NCBI GenBank assembly: GCA_900074885.1
Contig: FJUW01000063.1
Location: 258,957 to 322,956, forward strand
Source: Rhynchosporium graminicola
Lineage: Eukaryota > Ascomycota > Leotiomycetes > Helotiales > Ploettnerulaceae
Reading direction: 5' to 3'
DNA length: 64,000 nt
Below, in pieces: positions 13,401 to 25,205 of the stretch (positions within the stretch are counted from its first letter, which is position 1; every line of letters starts with the position of its first letter). The notes under the pieces were generated by a model. It made no database searches. It worked only from the letters and a program-made list of their open reading frames with translations, and was not told where the DNA came from. Both the position numbers and the translations under genes were made by a program.

Positions 13401-14787
13401 TATTATTATCTTCTAGCTCGCTATTAACGTTATTATTAGCGTTAATTACATTAATTCGATACGGAGTGTTAGGTCGAGCTAACGACAAGCGTAGGTATAA
13501 GGTAGGCGTAAAGTAACGAGGAGTATTCGCTAGCGATTATGCACAAGGCGTATCGTTTCGTGCAGAGTATAGTGCTTATTTACTAGTCGTACTAGTATTC
13601 TCGGGCGTAGGAAGACTAATTTGCAGATAAGAAGAGGAGTTAGTACTACGGCGCTAGGAGGAGGTATTTATAGGGCGTTCCCGAGTCGCGCTAGCCTTAG
13701 CCGAAGACTCGGAATAGTAAGTCTTTTCAATGAATTAACCTTAGTCTTCAGCTTATATAGCTTTAATATATTCTTCTAGTGTCCTTGACGTTTAGTACTA
13801 TTAGAAGAGCTGTTTCCGTAGCTGTGCAGGTAGCTTCTCCTATAAGTCTATTTTCAGAGTCGATTGATCATTTACTCTAGCTTTACGAGCTAGCGTACGA
13901 AACTCGTAGTAGAACGTCCAGAAGGTCTGCTTATAATCTATCTTTAGCGCGGAGTAGCTAGCTCTTGCAGTTTATTAGTCGTATAGATTAGATAAGAAGG
14001 AGACAAGTTAAGTGATTATATCGAGTGAATCGATTATACTACTTTCTTCGTTGTATTCTAGTTCTAAGAACGAGGGTTCTAGGTAGGTTCTAGCTATTCC
14101 TTCCGTTTAGTTAAGTAACTAATCTTTATAGTGATTTTCGTCGATAAAGTAGCTAGAGTAGCGCCGGAGGGCGTTACGTATCTATACTTCCTAGAGTTTT
14201 AGAGAGTAGTCGATTCTATTAGAGAGCTTATTTAGAAGGTTCGGTATCTTCTCTATACGCGTAGCGTATAATATTAACGATATTCCTCCGGTAGATTATT
14301 CTCGATAACGATTATTAGGCGTAAGAGTAGCGTTATCTTCTTTAATTAATAGTAGTAGTATTATACGCGATTAAACGTTATTAAACGATATAGACTTAGT
14401 AGAGCGCTAGGTAGTTAACTAGCGTAGTTCTAGGAACTTGTCCTATAACTAGCGTAGTTCTGCAGATAAGTTAGCGTTTAATTATCTCTCTTCTGCGAGC
14501 TTCCTTTCTGCCTCTTATAGCTAGTAAGCGCGGTCTTCCTATAAGTTACTTATAGTTACTATTAGTATAGGGGTATTATCGGGGAGGTTTAGCGACTTAG
14601 TGAGTTCGTTAATTATAGTAGGAGTTAGGGAGCTTAACTCGGACGAGGCGTTATCGCGAGTACTCTCTACTATAGAGAGAGGTGAGTTACAGCGAGTATT
14701 ACGAGTCGCCGAAGAATAGGAGGTAGAGGGAGTCGGAGAACCAGTAGTCGATTTATCGGACTTAGGTTACTTCAGTTTAGGTACTAT
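13400..14787 (-). pseudogene. A2 gag
   Basis: Gag of family A, less mutated than in A1. The start corresponds to the ATA at 14785-14787, a mutated ATG in the frame shared with A1 and A3. N-terminal Ser/Thr/Pro-rich region, a Glu/Arg/Leu coiled coil, then a capsid-like helical part. It lies directly downstream of the 5' LTR and leader. The boundary with protease is approximate. Confidence 0.75.
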
Positions 14788-14921
14788 TCTTTAAGTTTAT
14801 ACTTAGTATAGGCCTTCTCTATATAGCGTAGTCTCCTGCGTTTAGTAGCTCTAGGTATAGAGGTATAATATAAGTAGATATTTACTATCTTCCTAGAAAT
14901 AAGTAAAAGAGTTATAGATAA

Positions 14922-15156
14922 TATAACGCTTACTCTAGAAAGGTCTTAAAACTACCTAAGTAATAAGACCTCATATTACTATAAATATAAAGTAGTAAGA
15001 ATCACTTGAGAATCTACAACTAAGGAGTAAAGAAGTAGAGAGAGAATAGAAGTATATATATAAAAAGGGGCCCCTACACTCTACTCGTGTAATCTCGCTT
15101 AGCAGTAAGTGTTTCTACTAATAGGGAGAGACCTCCAAACCTGACCAGTCGTCACA
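14922..15156 (-). repeat. 5' LTR of A2 (235 bp)
   Basis: Matches the 3' LTR in length and sequence apart from C/T and G/A differences. On the plus strand it ends CCAGTCGTCACA, followed by the TSD GTCTC. Confidence 0.93.
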
Positions 15157-15161
15157 GTCTC

Positions 15162-15622
15162 TATACTAATAATAGCTATTACTTTAGCTTATTAAAGAAT
15201 TTCTTATAAATATTAGTGAAATTCTATAGTATTATAAGCCTAGTAAGTATTAAGAGAGGTTTAGTAATAAGGCCGAAATTCCGAATAAACTAATAGTAGA
15301 AGCTATAGAATCCTAGGAAGGATTTTATAGCTATTACTATTTCGGAGTACTTCTAGTTTACTAATAGTATTACTTTCTCATAATCTGTCCTGATTCTATT
15401 AATAGTAATAATATAACTAAGGTATTTAGTTCGAGTAATATAGAGTTCGCTCTTCTTAATATCTACTTAGAGTCTAGTATCTATTAAATATTATAATACT
15501 AACTTAATATACTCTTTATATTCTTAGAGCGTTTCTGAGTATATAAGGATATTATCTAAGTAAACTATATAGAACTTATCTAGATAATCTAGTAATATAT
15601 TATTTATATATCACTAGTATAT
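15162..15622 (-). pseudogene. D-alpha RT, C-terminal part
   Basis: Continuation of D-alpha after A2. The reverse-strand RT motif reads YLDNILIYS at 15537-15563, the same variant as in D2 (35391-35417). The piece ends at the TSD TATAT (15618-15622), where E is inserted. Confidence 0.8.
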
Positions 15623-15839
15623 TGTGACGGGTTATATCTGTTAGTATGCTTGACGCCTGAGGCGTCTACGCTAGTACCTGACGTATTATCGTACGTGTTC
15701 TAATGCTACTGCTACTAGTAGCCGCGGTATTATCTTTTCCTCGAAGGGAAACCCTTATTCTTCCCTTCTCTCCTTAGTTAATTCTCCTTATAATATAGAC
15801 GAGCTTTTATACTATATACTTTATATCCGCTTTATAATA
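15623..15839 (+). repeat. 5' LTR of E (217 bp)
   Basis: Starts TGTGACGGG and ends CCGCTTTATAATA, which aligns with CCGCCCCGTGATA of the 3' LTR after C to T and G to A changes. Confidence 0.92.
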
Positions 15840-15979
15840 TTAGAATTAACTTATTCCTAATATTCTTAATTAAACGAAGAAGGATCTGCTTTCGAGCAGT
15901 AGATAATATAAGTACGTAAGAAAGTTAGTACCCTTGCCCTACTATTACTATACGTATACCTACGATACGAAGATAGACG

Positions 15980-17280
15980 CCTCGGACTATATATAGTAGG
16001 TCCGGCTATTTATACGACTACTATACGGGTAGTAACTATAACGACGCCAGAATATATAGTTTATTATAGCAGAAGAATAGCCCTCCTAGTAGCTATTAGA
16101 TACCTTCGAGGTATAAAGATAATAAGTTACTAAGCTAGTAGTATAATATATAAATACGACTACTACTCTAACTAGTAGGATCGAAGATATAGAAGCACGA
16201 CGAAATATATTACTAGTACTACTAGTAGTACTAACTCTTATCGATATAATACGATTAATAACCCCGGAACTACTTATGATAATAAAGTAATATATACTAA
16301 AACCCGAAAGGTTCGATAGTATTAACCTGGCTTTATACTTCTAATTCGAGGGTATCTTACGAGCGAAGCTAGAGATCGATACTACTGCTATTAGTAATAA
16401 GAGAGAAAGGATATAGTATATATTTAGCTATCTCTTAGGTGAAGCTATAGAACGAATTTACCCTTAGGTAAGTTTCGCTCAGAGGTAAGGGCAGTTAATA
16501 GTCGAAGGGCTATTTTAGCAGATAGCTATTACTTTTCGTAATCCTTATTACTAGTAGAAAGCTATAAGCTAACTAAATAAGATTAAGTAGAGAGCTTATC
16601 TTTTAAACGAGTTCCTTAATAATTTCAATTAGCTGATCCTCGAAGTAGAGAGATAGGACTAGGCAGATATAATTAAGAAGAGTTACTTGAAGGCTGCTAT
16701 TACTACTATTCTAATCCGTAGTATAATCGGAATAAAAGAGGAATAGTTATATAAAGAGTATTATTTATAATTATAAATAGTTAGCGACTAGCTAACCGAA
16801 GTTAAGGAGCTATTAGCTAGAATAGACTAATAGAAGTAAGTATAAGGATAGTCCCCTGAGACGGATTAATATATAATAGACCTAATAGAGTAAGAAGTAA
16901 CTCCTGCTATTACTATAGCTATAATAATAAGAAAAGAACTCTAATAAGTAAGTCCTGCTAAGATCGAAAGACAGAAATCGGAACGACTTTATCTCTATTA
17001 TAGATAAGATAGATATATAATCTATAATTACTATACGAAGCTAGCTAAAACCGAGAAGAAGAAAAGCTATATAGTAATAGCTAAGATAAAGACGAAGAAG
17101 TCGAAGATAAAGGTAATCGAGATAGACGAATCGAGCTCTAAGTCAGAGAGCTCGGGAAAAGAATAGCTTCTATCGAAAATCGCTAATAGAAGTAGAAGAA
17201 AGTTAATTAGATAGTAATAATAGAAGCTTAAGATTAGTTTAAGGATATAATAAATAGATCTCTTTTCCTAGTATCTAAAA
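15980..17280 (+). pseudogene. E gag
   Basis: Degenerate gag with a zinc knuckle at 16990-17031. The CX2CX4HX4C spacing is kept, but every ligand is now Tyr (YLYYR...Y...Y), the expected result of TGT and CAT changing to TAT. A Lys/Glu/Ser-rich acidic stretch follows (about 17050-17170). The start is not determinable because ATG codons have been lost. Confidence 0.7.
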
Positions 17281-20200
17281 TAATTAATAAAGAGTATTAT
17301 ATTAAAATACTACTTAATACTAGATACTTTTCATATAGTATTATTAATTCCTACTTTACTACTTACTATTACCTCTAGCGTTTCCCTGTTTTCCCTATTA
17401 AGATAAGTTCGTTCGAAGGGGAGAGAAGTCCTATTATAGAAGTAGTAGTTATCGAAATAGATAATAATAGATATAAGAAAGCTAAGGCTTTCTTCTATAT
17501 AATACTACGCTTAGAAGACTATAATCTGATTTTAGAATTATTATAGTTTAAGAAAAACGATATACGTATAATTGTACTAAAGTTATAATATTACGTTAAT
17601 ACTATTATTATAACCCTATGTAACTGAGTATAAGAGCAGGACTACGAGCTAGACTGCTTCGCAGTATTAGTAGTAGTATTTAATAAGCTTACTCGAGGAC
17701 GATTATATAAGAAGATATAAGTATTTATTATAAGTTTAGTAGATATCTAGAAAGCTCTTATATTAAAGATAAAGACTAACCTGCGAACGAAACTCCCTGA
17801 TTAGCTATATAAGTACCTTAACTTATATAATAATAAGAAGGCAGATATATTACTATTACTATAAGGTTCCGGGATTAATTATAAGATTAAACTCGAACTA
17901 TATAATAGTAAAGAACCTATAGTACCCTAGGGCTCCTTATATAATATATCTTATGATAAACTCTTAGTATTACAGAAGACTCTTATAAAGCTTCTTAATA
18001 AGGGATTTATTCGAGTTAGTAACTTACTTACTATTACTCTTATCTTATTTATAAAGAAACTAAGAGGTAAGCTACGATTTTATATTAATTATTATAAGTT
18101 AAATCGAATTATAAAGAAGGATCGATACTTATTACTACTAATCTACGAGACTCTCCGGAATATAAGGAAAGCGAAATAGTTTATAAAACTAGATATTATT
18201 ACTACTTTCTATAAGATACGTATTACTATTAGCGATAAATAGAAGATAGCTTTTCGCACGAGATACGATCTATATAAGTAGCTAGTAACTCCTTTTAAAC
18301 TCGCGAATACCTTAAGTATATTCTAATAATATATTAATTAAGCTTTATATGATTACTTAGACGAATTCTATTCTGCTTATATTAATAATATCCTGATCTA
18401 ATTAGATAATAACTACTATTACTACCGAAAGTAAATAGCGAAAGTTATAGTAAGATTACGCGAAACTAAACTATAACTAGATATCGATAAGTGCGAATTC
18501 AAAGTATAAACAACGAAATACCTTAGGTTCGTAATCGATATAAAAGAGGGTATTTAAATAGACCCTGAGAAAGTATAAGCGACTCGAGAATAGGAACTCT
18601 CGACCTTAGTAAAAGAAGTACGAAGCTTCTTAGGATTTGCGAATTTCTATTAGATATTTATTAAGGATTACTCGACGATTATACTACTATTAATATAGCT
18701 TACTTATAAGGACTAGCTATAGTAATAGAACGAAGCTATAGATAAAGCGTTTAAGAAGCTAAAAGATATATTTACTACTAGACTTATACTAGCGCAGTTT
18801 AACCCTAACTAAGAAATAATACTCGAAATAGACTCCTTTAGATAAGTAGTAAGAGAGGTACTTATATAATTCGATAACTAAGGATATTTACGACTTTACG
18901 TATTCTTCTCGAAGAAAAACGCTCTAGCTAAATATAACTATGAAATCTATAATAAGGAAATATTAGTAATTATATATTACCTTAAGGAGTAGTAGTACGA
19001 ATTGAAAAGTATATAAGAATTCTATATTTATACTAATTATAAGAACCTCGAGTATTTCATAATAGCACGATAGCTTACAGAATAGTAAATACGATAGTTA
19101 TTATTCCTCTTATAGTTTAACTATACGATTAGTTATATCTTAAGAAAAGAAAACGAACGCGTAAACGCACTCTTATAATAAGAATAAGATATGCCTTATA
19201 GTATAGAAGATAAACGACTTCAGTATCGACTAGTCTAACTAATTAAACCGAAAGTACTATAAGAACTACTATTACTATAAGAGATAGTAGTAGTAGCTCT
19301 AGTTATAATACGATAAGATCGAAGACGCTAAGAAGAAGAAGAAGCCTCGCGACTATAGAATAAATCCCTATAAGTTAAAGAACTTGAAATAGTTAACGAA
19401 GCTGCCCCGGATAATAATACTACTGCTATTACCTCTATGCTACTTAAGGAACTTTAGTTATAAGTAGAATAAGCTAATAGTATATAATAAGGAGTAGCTA
19501 AGGTAATGCGCGATAAGCAGCGCGTATTCCCTATTACGCTAAAGTTGAAAATATTAGTATTAGAGTACTTACTATTAGGAGTAAGTAAACTATAATTCCG
19601 AGGCAGACTATAAGTACCCGATTCCGAAGAACTATATATAAAGTTAATTTAAGTAATATAAAATACTAAGATATATAGATATCTAGAACGAGATTCAACT
19701 GCTATTACTATAAGTCGATAGTTCTTCTATCTATAGATATCAGGAGATATATGAAGGTTTATTCGGAACTATAACGCTTATAGAAGGAATAAAATATAGC
19801 GAGACTAAAGGTAAGGATTCATTAAGCTATTACTACTACTAGACTAGATCTAGTAAGAAATTTCTATCGATTTTATTATCGATCTTCTAGAAAGTAAAAG
19901 ATATACTAACTTGATTATAGTTACTAATTAGCTTAAGAAAGGAATTATATATAATAGATTATTATTAATTAACGTAGAAGCTATAGTAAAGTAGTTTATA
20001 TAAGTTTACTATAGATAATACGTATTACTATATGTAATTATATCCGACCGAGGGAAATAGTTTATCGGAATATTATAAATATAGATATATACTTTACTAG
20101 GGATTACGCGACGCTTCTCTATAGCTTATTACCCGGAAACTAATAGCTCTATAAAGAGGATGAACTAGACGCTAAAGACGTATTTATATATATTCGTAGA

Positions 20201-20930
20201 TTTCGTATAAGATATTTAGTTTAACGTACTACTATTAGTAGAAGTAGTAATTAATAACTAAGATACTATATTAATAGAAGTAAGCCCTTTATTTCTGACC
20301 TATAGTTACTACGTATAATATATCGATTTGAATATCGAAGACGAACCTACTATTACTACTAACTGCTTACTTATTTAAAAAGCAGATACGATCTTAAAGA
20401 AGCTATAAGACGCTAGGGAATAAGTATAGATAGTAATAGTAGTAGCGTAATAAGTTTAAGAAGAGGTTACTAATTACTACTACTAATAAGCCCTAGAATT
20501 TAAAATCAGAGATAAAATCTAGTTAAGTTTATAGAATATTTATACGAATCGACTCGCGAAGAAACTCGATGTAAAGTAAGCTAAGTATATAATACTCGAA
20601 GCAGTAGGATCGTATAGCTATTACTTAAATATACTGCTGGGAATATATAATATTTTTCATATATAGCTATTATACTTAGCTACTACTAACCTATTGCCGA
20701 GCTAAGTACAGGATAACTTATAGCTGCTACTACTGCTAGTAGCGGACGAAGACGAGTTCGAAGTAGAAGAAATCCTAGTAGAGAGATCTTTTCGAAGAGG
20801 AGCTTAAAGGAAAAAGAAATATCTAGTTAAATAGATAAGTTATATAAAGCTAATATAGGAACCGGAAGTAGCTCTTACTATTACTATAGTACTTAATAAG
20901 TAGAAGGAGAAGAATAGACTCGATAGCCCT
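17280..20930 (+). pseudogene. E pol (protease, RT, RNase H, integrase, chromodomain)
   Basis: RT catalytic segment AYINNILI at 18375-18398, from AYIDDILI by G to A changes. RNase H region about 18700-19200. Integrase contains ISDRGKQF near 20045 and a degenerate HPQTDG-type box shortly after. At 20740-20910 a chromodomain reads FEVEEILVER, then KYLVKW-like (Trp now stop) and EPEVAL. The chromodomain places E among the chromoviruses. The gene is destroyed by many RIP stops. Confidence 0.85.
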
Positions 20931-20954
20931 AACTTCGAAACGGAAGGGAGGTAA

Positions 20955-21171
20955 TATAATAAGTTATACCTGTTAGTATGCTTAACGCTTAAGGCGTCTA
21001 CGCTAGTACCCGACGTATTATTATACGTATTCTAATGCTACTACTACTAGCAGCCGCGGTATTATCTTTTCCTCGAAGGGAAACTCTTATTCCTCCCTTC
21101 CCTCTTTAGTTAATTCTCCTTGTAATACAGACGAGCTTTTACACTGCACACTTTGCATCCGCCCCGTGATA
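20955..21171 (+). repeat. 3' LTR of E (217 bp)
   Basis: Starts TATAATAAG (mutated TGTGACGGG) and ends CCCGTGATA, followed by the TSD TATAT. It keeps the cytosines lost from the 5' LTR end. Confidence 0.92.
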
Positions 21172-21176
21172 TATAT

Positions 21177-22250
21177 TCTTAGTTTATTATAGAGCTTAAA
21201 GAGTAATACCTTATATTTATAAGATCTGAAGCTAGTTCGGAAAGTTATATACTCCTCTGATTCAGGGTCTATATAGATATAGTTAAATACTACTCAGATA
21301 TCTAGTTTCGTAAAAACTATAGCTTTAGATATATAAGTTAAGAGCTTATCGATCTTAAGTATTAAGTATAAATCCTTTTAAGTAATTATATTAAGCTTAT
21401 AATAATCAATATAGAACTATAAGCCTCTATTAGCTTTCTTAGTAAATAAGATAAGGGATACGAAGGGACTTTAGCTAGATATAATAAATCCTTTATTTAA
21501 GTTCTTTATAAGATACTCCTTATTTACTTATAGTTCCTCTATAGACTATTAATATAAAAGCGAATAGATATAAGATAATAATTCTTCTAGAATATTTTTA
21601 TAATTATGAGAGAGATATGAAAGAAAAATATTAGAATCTCACTTAGAAAAAGCTTCTTTAAAGGTATAGTATTATTTCGATAGCTTTTTAACTATAAGTC
21701 GTTTAGTATTAGGATCCTTAAGAGAGTATTATCTAGATAATCTTATAAGATATAATCTATCTCGTAGATACTAAGAAAGAATAACTTAGTACTTTCGCAT
21801 TTTATATTAAAGTAAAAAGCTATAGTATTATTTTAATAAATCGGAACTAATTTCTAAATCCTTAGGGACTAAAAGGAGTATTCGTAGTAAGGTTTCGGCG
21901 CGAGTACTTTACTTAATAATTTCAGAGTAGAAAAGGGTTCGGATTCCTTAATAGTAAGTAGGAATAAGTTAAATAGTAGGAATAATATATTAATATATCG
22001 TATCGCTACTATTTAGCGTAATAAGCGTTAGTTTAGCTAGTTTATAGTGGGATCCTAAGCGTCGATATTGATTTAGTAAAATCGATTAATATTAGGTTTA
22101 TAAGATAGTAGAGTTATAATTATCTTCTTATTGTGTTAGAGAGTAGTTAGATAGTGTTCCGGCTATAGTAGCTTATAGTAGAACGTATCGAGTTTAACTT
22201 AAAAGTATTATATCTATTTAATACTAATAATTATATCTTATTAGCCTAAA
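21177..22250 (-). pseudogene. D-alpha RT N-terminal part and protease region
   Basis: Resumes D-alpha after E. It aligns, reversed, with D2 at about 33550-35300, including the stretch around 21860-21960 that matches the D2 region between protease and RT. Heavily mutated with stops in all frames. Confidence 0.75.
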
Positions 22251-23073
22251 TCGAGAAGAATAAAAAGGCAATTATAAAAACGCCTACTATTAATAGAAAA
22301 GAATAAACGTATAAAAAAAGTAATATTAGCTCTAATAGACTATTATAAACTATATATTAGAATAGAATAAGGTAATACCTCGATTTTAATACTAAGAGCT
22401 TCTAATAGTTATCTAGTAAGAGTACGATTAATAAATAGATATCTATTTACTCTTGTATTAATTAAGCTATTTATAGAGACTTCTAGTCTATTTATACTAA
22501 CTATAATCAGGTATATAAATTATTTATCTCTTATTAGGGAGTTAAAGTCGAGATTAGAGAAGTTATACTTATATAGACTTAGGAAAGAGTTTTTACTTAA
22601 GCCCTATTATTTCCCTCTTATATTAATTCAGATATAGAAGCTATATCTTCTATTATCTTCTTATTCGCTTCTTCCTCTTCTAGAAATTCGTCGATTAATT
22701 ATATCTTAAGCGAATTCAGGTAATCTAGCTTAATATAGCTAAGTTATCTATAACTATAATACCTTAGAAGGTCTCTAGTCGAGGTAATAAGGCGTTTTAG
22801 TAAGTATAATACAGAGGGGGTACTAGCCTATACTGAGGTAGAGGTATATACGTATAGTATAAAGGTAGATTATCGAGAGGCTAAGCTTAGAGGCTAGTAA
22901 GAAGTAGAGCTAGAAGAAGTCGTAGTAGTAATAGTAAGCTTATAGTACTATATCTAGGCTATAGCTTTCTCTAGATAAGTACGCTCTAAGTTATAGTAAA
23001 ATTCGATATCAAAAGAAAGAAGTAATCTAATTATAGAAGCGTAATCCTTATTCTATATTAATTTAAAAATAAG
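22250..23073 (-). pseudogene. D-alpha gag, cut by D-beta
   Basis: Aligns, reversed, with D2 gag at about 32500-33000. It stops abruptly at 23073, where a D-family LTR begins. The five bases before the LTR, ATAAG, match the target expected from D2 gag (CTTAT on the other strand), so D-beta jumped into the gag of its own relative. The 5' end of D-alpha is outside the window. Confidence 0.7.
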
Positions 23074-23338
23074 TACAACGATATAAGACTCGAGGCGGTA
23101 TACGAGTAAGAATAAAATATGTAGGGAGGCTAAGAGCGATCTTATATAGTCTACTACTAAGGAAACAAAAAGATAAGGAAGAAGAAGAGAGATAGAGTAT
23201 AAGGTACCTTATATATATATGCCGGTACTAGTCCGATACTATACTGACTCGGAAACTAGTTATACCGGGATACCTATGAACTTAGGCCCTAGTATCTATC
23301 CTTCTCCTTATATAATATTCAGGTGAGCTATCGTTATA
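23074..23338 (-). repeat. 3' LTR of D-beta (about 265 bp)
   Basis: D-family LTR in reverse orientation, 265 bp against 268 bp in D2. It contains the TATATATATA box and the shared D/G segment around 23090-23160. The complement of a polypurine tract lies to its right, so it is the 3' LTR of an element extending rightwards. Confidence 0.85.
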
Positions 23339-23857
23339 TTACCTTCCCCTTAAGAAGAGCTTAAGTCTAAGCTCGGAAGGTTATAGTTTATACTAGAAAT
23401 TAGTCTTTATTATAACTATTTTCGTCGATATTCGCGTAATAGATACTAGCCGCTCTTTAGTAGTAGTAAATTCTTTATTAGATACTAACTAGTTATATCG
23501 CTATAATAGTACTATATTAGTCGTAGCTTCTAAATTAAGCGGTAAGCTATATTTACTTTATCTGTTCGCAGCGGGAGTCGAGTTTAAGTAAGGCATAAAG
23601 TATATAAAAGAAAGGGTTTATTAATATTAGAGCTTCTCTTTTTTAACTGCGATAACTACTTAAACTATAAGTTTACTCTCCTCAGACTATAATATAGTTC
23701 CTAGAGTAAGTATCGTTACTAATTACTATAGCAGTCTACAATAATCTTATATATTAATCGATCTAATTAACTCTTCTCTTATTATAAGTAAGTTTCCTGC
23801 TTTAGTATTAGGGATAGTCTTCAGGTAAGGTATAGGGGTCTCATAGATCTATAATAC
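23339..23857 (-). other. D-beta 3' region with polypurine tract and hairpin
   Basis: Aligns, reversed, with the D2 stretch between the antisense ORF and the 3' LTR (about 38890-39409). On the minus strand a GGGGAAGG polypurine tract (23343-23350) is preceded by GAGCTTAGACTTAAGCTC (23357-23374 on the plus strand), a perfect 7-bp stem with a 4-base loop. No ORF is visible. It ends at the TSD AATAC (23853-23857), where H is inserted. Confidence 0.8.
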
Positions 23858-24041
23858 TGTCACGGGTGAATAATATATATACGAGGGTTTATAGTGGTAT
23901 TTAATAAGTTCGATAAGGAGAGAGTAAGAATCTAACCGGAAGCCGCAAGAAAAGGTGCGTAGTGCTAAGGCTTAACCGAGCCTTAGTCAGCGAGTCGTGC
24001 TAGTAATACTAGTATTATAACCTAATAGCTTAACTCTTATA
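23858..24041 (-). repeat. 3' LTR of H (184 bp)
   Basis: On the plus strand it starts TGTCACGGGTG and ends CTCTTATA. It contains a perfect 8-bp hairpin, CTAAGGCT / AGCCTTAG with loop TAACCG, near 23965-23990. The second copy is the split 5' LTR at 56686-58232. Confidence 0.88.
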
Positions 24042-25027
24042 TTACTCTCCTTCTCTCGCCTGTTTCCCGGCGGAGATTAATAGTAAATAGTCGTAGAATC
24101 CCCCTGTAGTTAATAACCGCGTTCTATTACTAAACGTTAGGCGTTCTCCTATTGTCATTCGCTTCCTTTATTATAAACCTGCTGTATTAAGCTAGCGCTC
24201 TGCCCTTATTATCGCTCGATCCGGCTAAGGTATTATAAAAGTATTATTATACTTCCTCCTATTATCGTTCGCTTCCTTTATTATTATCCCGCTATATTAA
24301 GCTAGCGCTCTGCTCCTATTATCGCTTAATCCGGCTAGGACGTTATAAAAGAAGAGCCTCTACCCCTTTAGATTTCTCTTCTTTCTTCTATATAATAATA
24401 ATAACTATAGTAAAGTAAGTCCCCCCTCTCTTTCTATTAAAAGAAAAAATATATATTAAATATCTCGCTATTATATTATCAGGGTCTACGCTAAAACCGG
24501 CGGAGTTAGATATCTCTTATTATTTACTATATCGCTTATACCCTCTCGGGCTCTAATTATATCGACTAAGCTATAAGTACTATACTCTGCCTATTCTCGG
24601 ACGGAATCCTAATAAACTTAGTCGAATCGCTCTTAATCTTATATCTATTATAAGGATAGGAAGAAGAATTACGAGAACTTATAAGTTTTTCCCGGATTCC
24701 GCGCGAAAACAGTTAGCTTACGTAATAGTCCTTAAATCTCCTATATCGCTTACTCCGTTTAGACTTATTCTACTAATACTAATAAGTAAGTACTATACTC
24801 CGCTTATTTTTCGTCGCCTTATGCTCTATTTAGAAATAAGGCTTATACTAATCTTATTAAGGTCTTAAAGGCCTAGAAAGCCCTTAAGCTCCTCTAATCC
24901 TCTAGTCTTCTCTTTATATAAGTTTATTTAGTCCCTACTTATTTCTTATTAGTAATTATATTTTTCAGTCCTTTAGCCTCCGAGATCACTACTTCTATTA
25001 TTACTATTATCGCTTAATAGGGTTAAA
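24042..25027 (-). other. H 3' region, coding status uncertain
   Basis: Lies between the end of H pol (which continues at 42195) and the 3' LTR. Next to the LTR on the minus strand is a purine tract preceded by a bulged hairpin around CGCC / GGCG (24055-24080). From about 24480 to 24900 the minus strand reads as a Gln/Glu-rich protein in which every stop sits at a possible Gln codon. It repeats the motif AEYSTY twice. A plus-strand frame is also fairly open. I cannot decide between them. Ends at the TSD TTAAA (25023-25027), where J is inserted. Confidence 0.45.
24145..24356. repeat. Tandem repeat, two units of about 110 bp
   Basis: Two diverged copies begin at about 24145 and 24255. Each holds CATTCGCTTCC-like sequence, then TTAAGCTAGCGCTCTGC, then a CGATCCGGCTA-like end. 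Part of the noncoding 3' region of H. Confidence 0.7.
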
Positions 25028-25205
25028 TATCGCAAGGTTACGTTGATCTTCAGAGTAAAGCATAGAGTAGTTGAATGATATTAGTTGTATTACAGTACTA
25101 ATTACTATAGAGAGTCGACAGAAGATATTATCTAGGAATATCCGCACGGACTATGCACGTGACTACAGTCACCTGATCCATGCTAAGACCCATATCCTCG
25201 CAACA
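25028..25205 (-). repeat. 3' LTR of J (178 bp)
   Basis: On the minus strand TGTTGCGAGG...CCTTGCGATA. To its right, on the minus strand, AGAGGGGTG is the polypurine tract. Nearly identical to the LTR at 42017-42194. Confidence 0.93.

Larger units (their letters stand above)
7469..15156 (-). mobile_element. Ty3/Gypsy chromovirus A, complete copy A2
   Basis: Complete minus-strand element: 5' LTR 14922-15156, 3' LTR 7469-7703 (both 235 bp), flanked by the 5-bp TSD GTCTC at 7464-7468 and 15157-15161. It is inserted in D-alpha RT. Gene order is gag, protease, RT, RNase H, integrase, chromodomain-like tail. It is less RIP-damaged than A1 and keeps more CA, TG and CG. The length is inflated by a duplicated 1294-bp block around the N at 10593. 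It also carries a deletion of about 170 bp near 12640 relative to A1, so it is not functional. Confidence 0.95.
15623..21171 (+). mobile_element. Ty3/Gypsy chromovirus E, complete copy
   Basis: Complete plus-strand element: LTRs 15623-15839 and 20955-21171 (217 bp each), TSD TATAT at 15618-15622 and 21172-21176. Polypurine tract GGAAGGGAGG just before the 3' LTR. Gag with zinc knuckle, protease, RT, RNase H, integrase and a clear chromodomain, in Ty3 order. The internal part is heavily mutated by RIP, while parts of the 3' LTR keep CA and TG. It is inserted in D-alpha RT. Confidence 0.93.

Noticed and set aside
15840..15860. Primer binding sites of A, D, E, G, H and I complementary to a tRNA 3' end.
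   Set aside because: The bases after the LTRs start with TTA or TTC and have been altered by RIP; no tRNA could be named with confidence.
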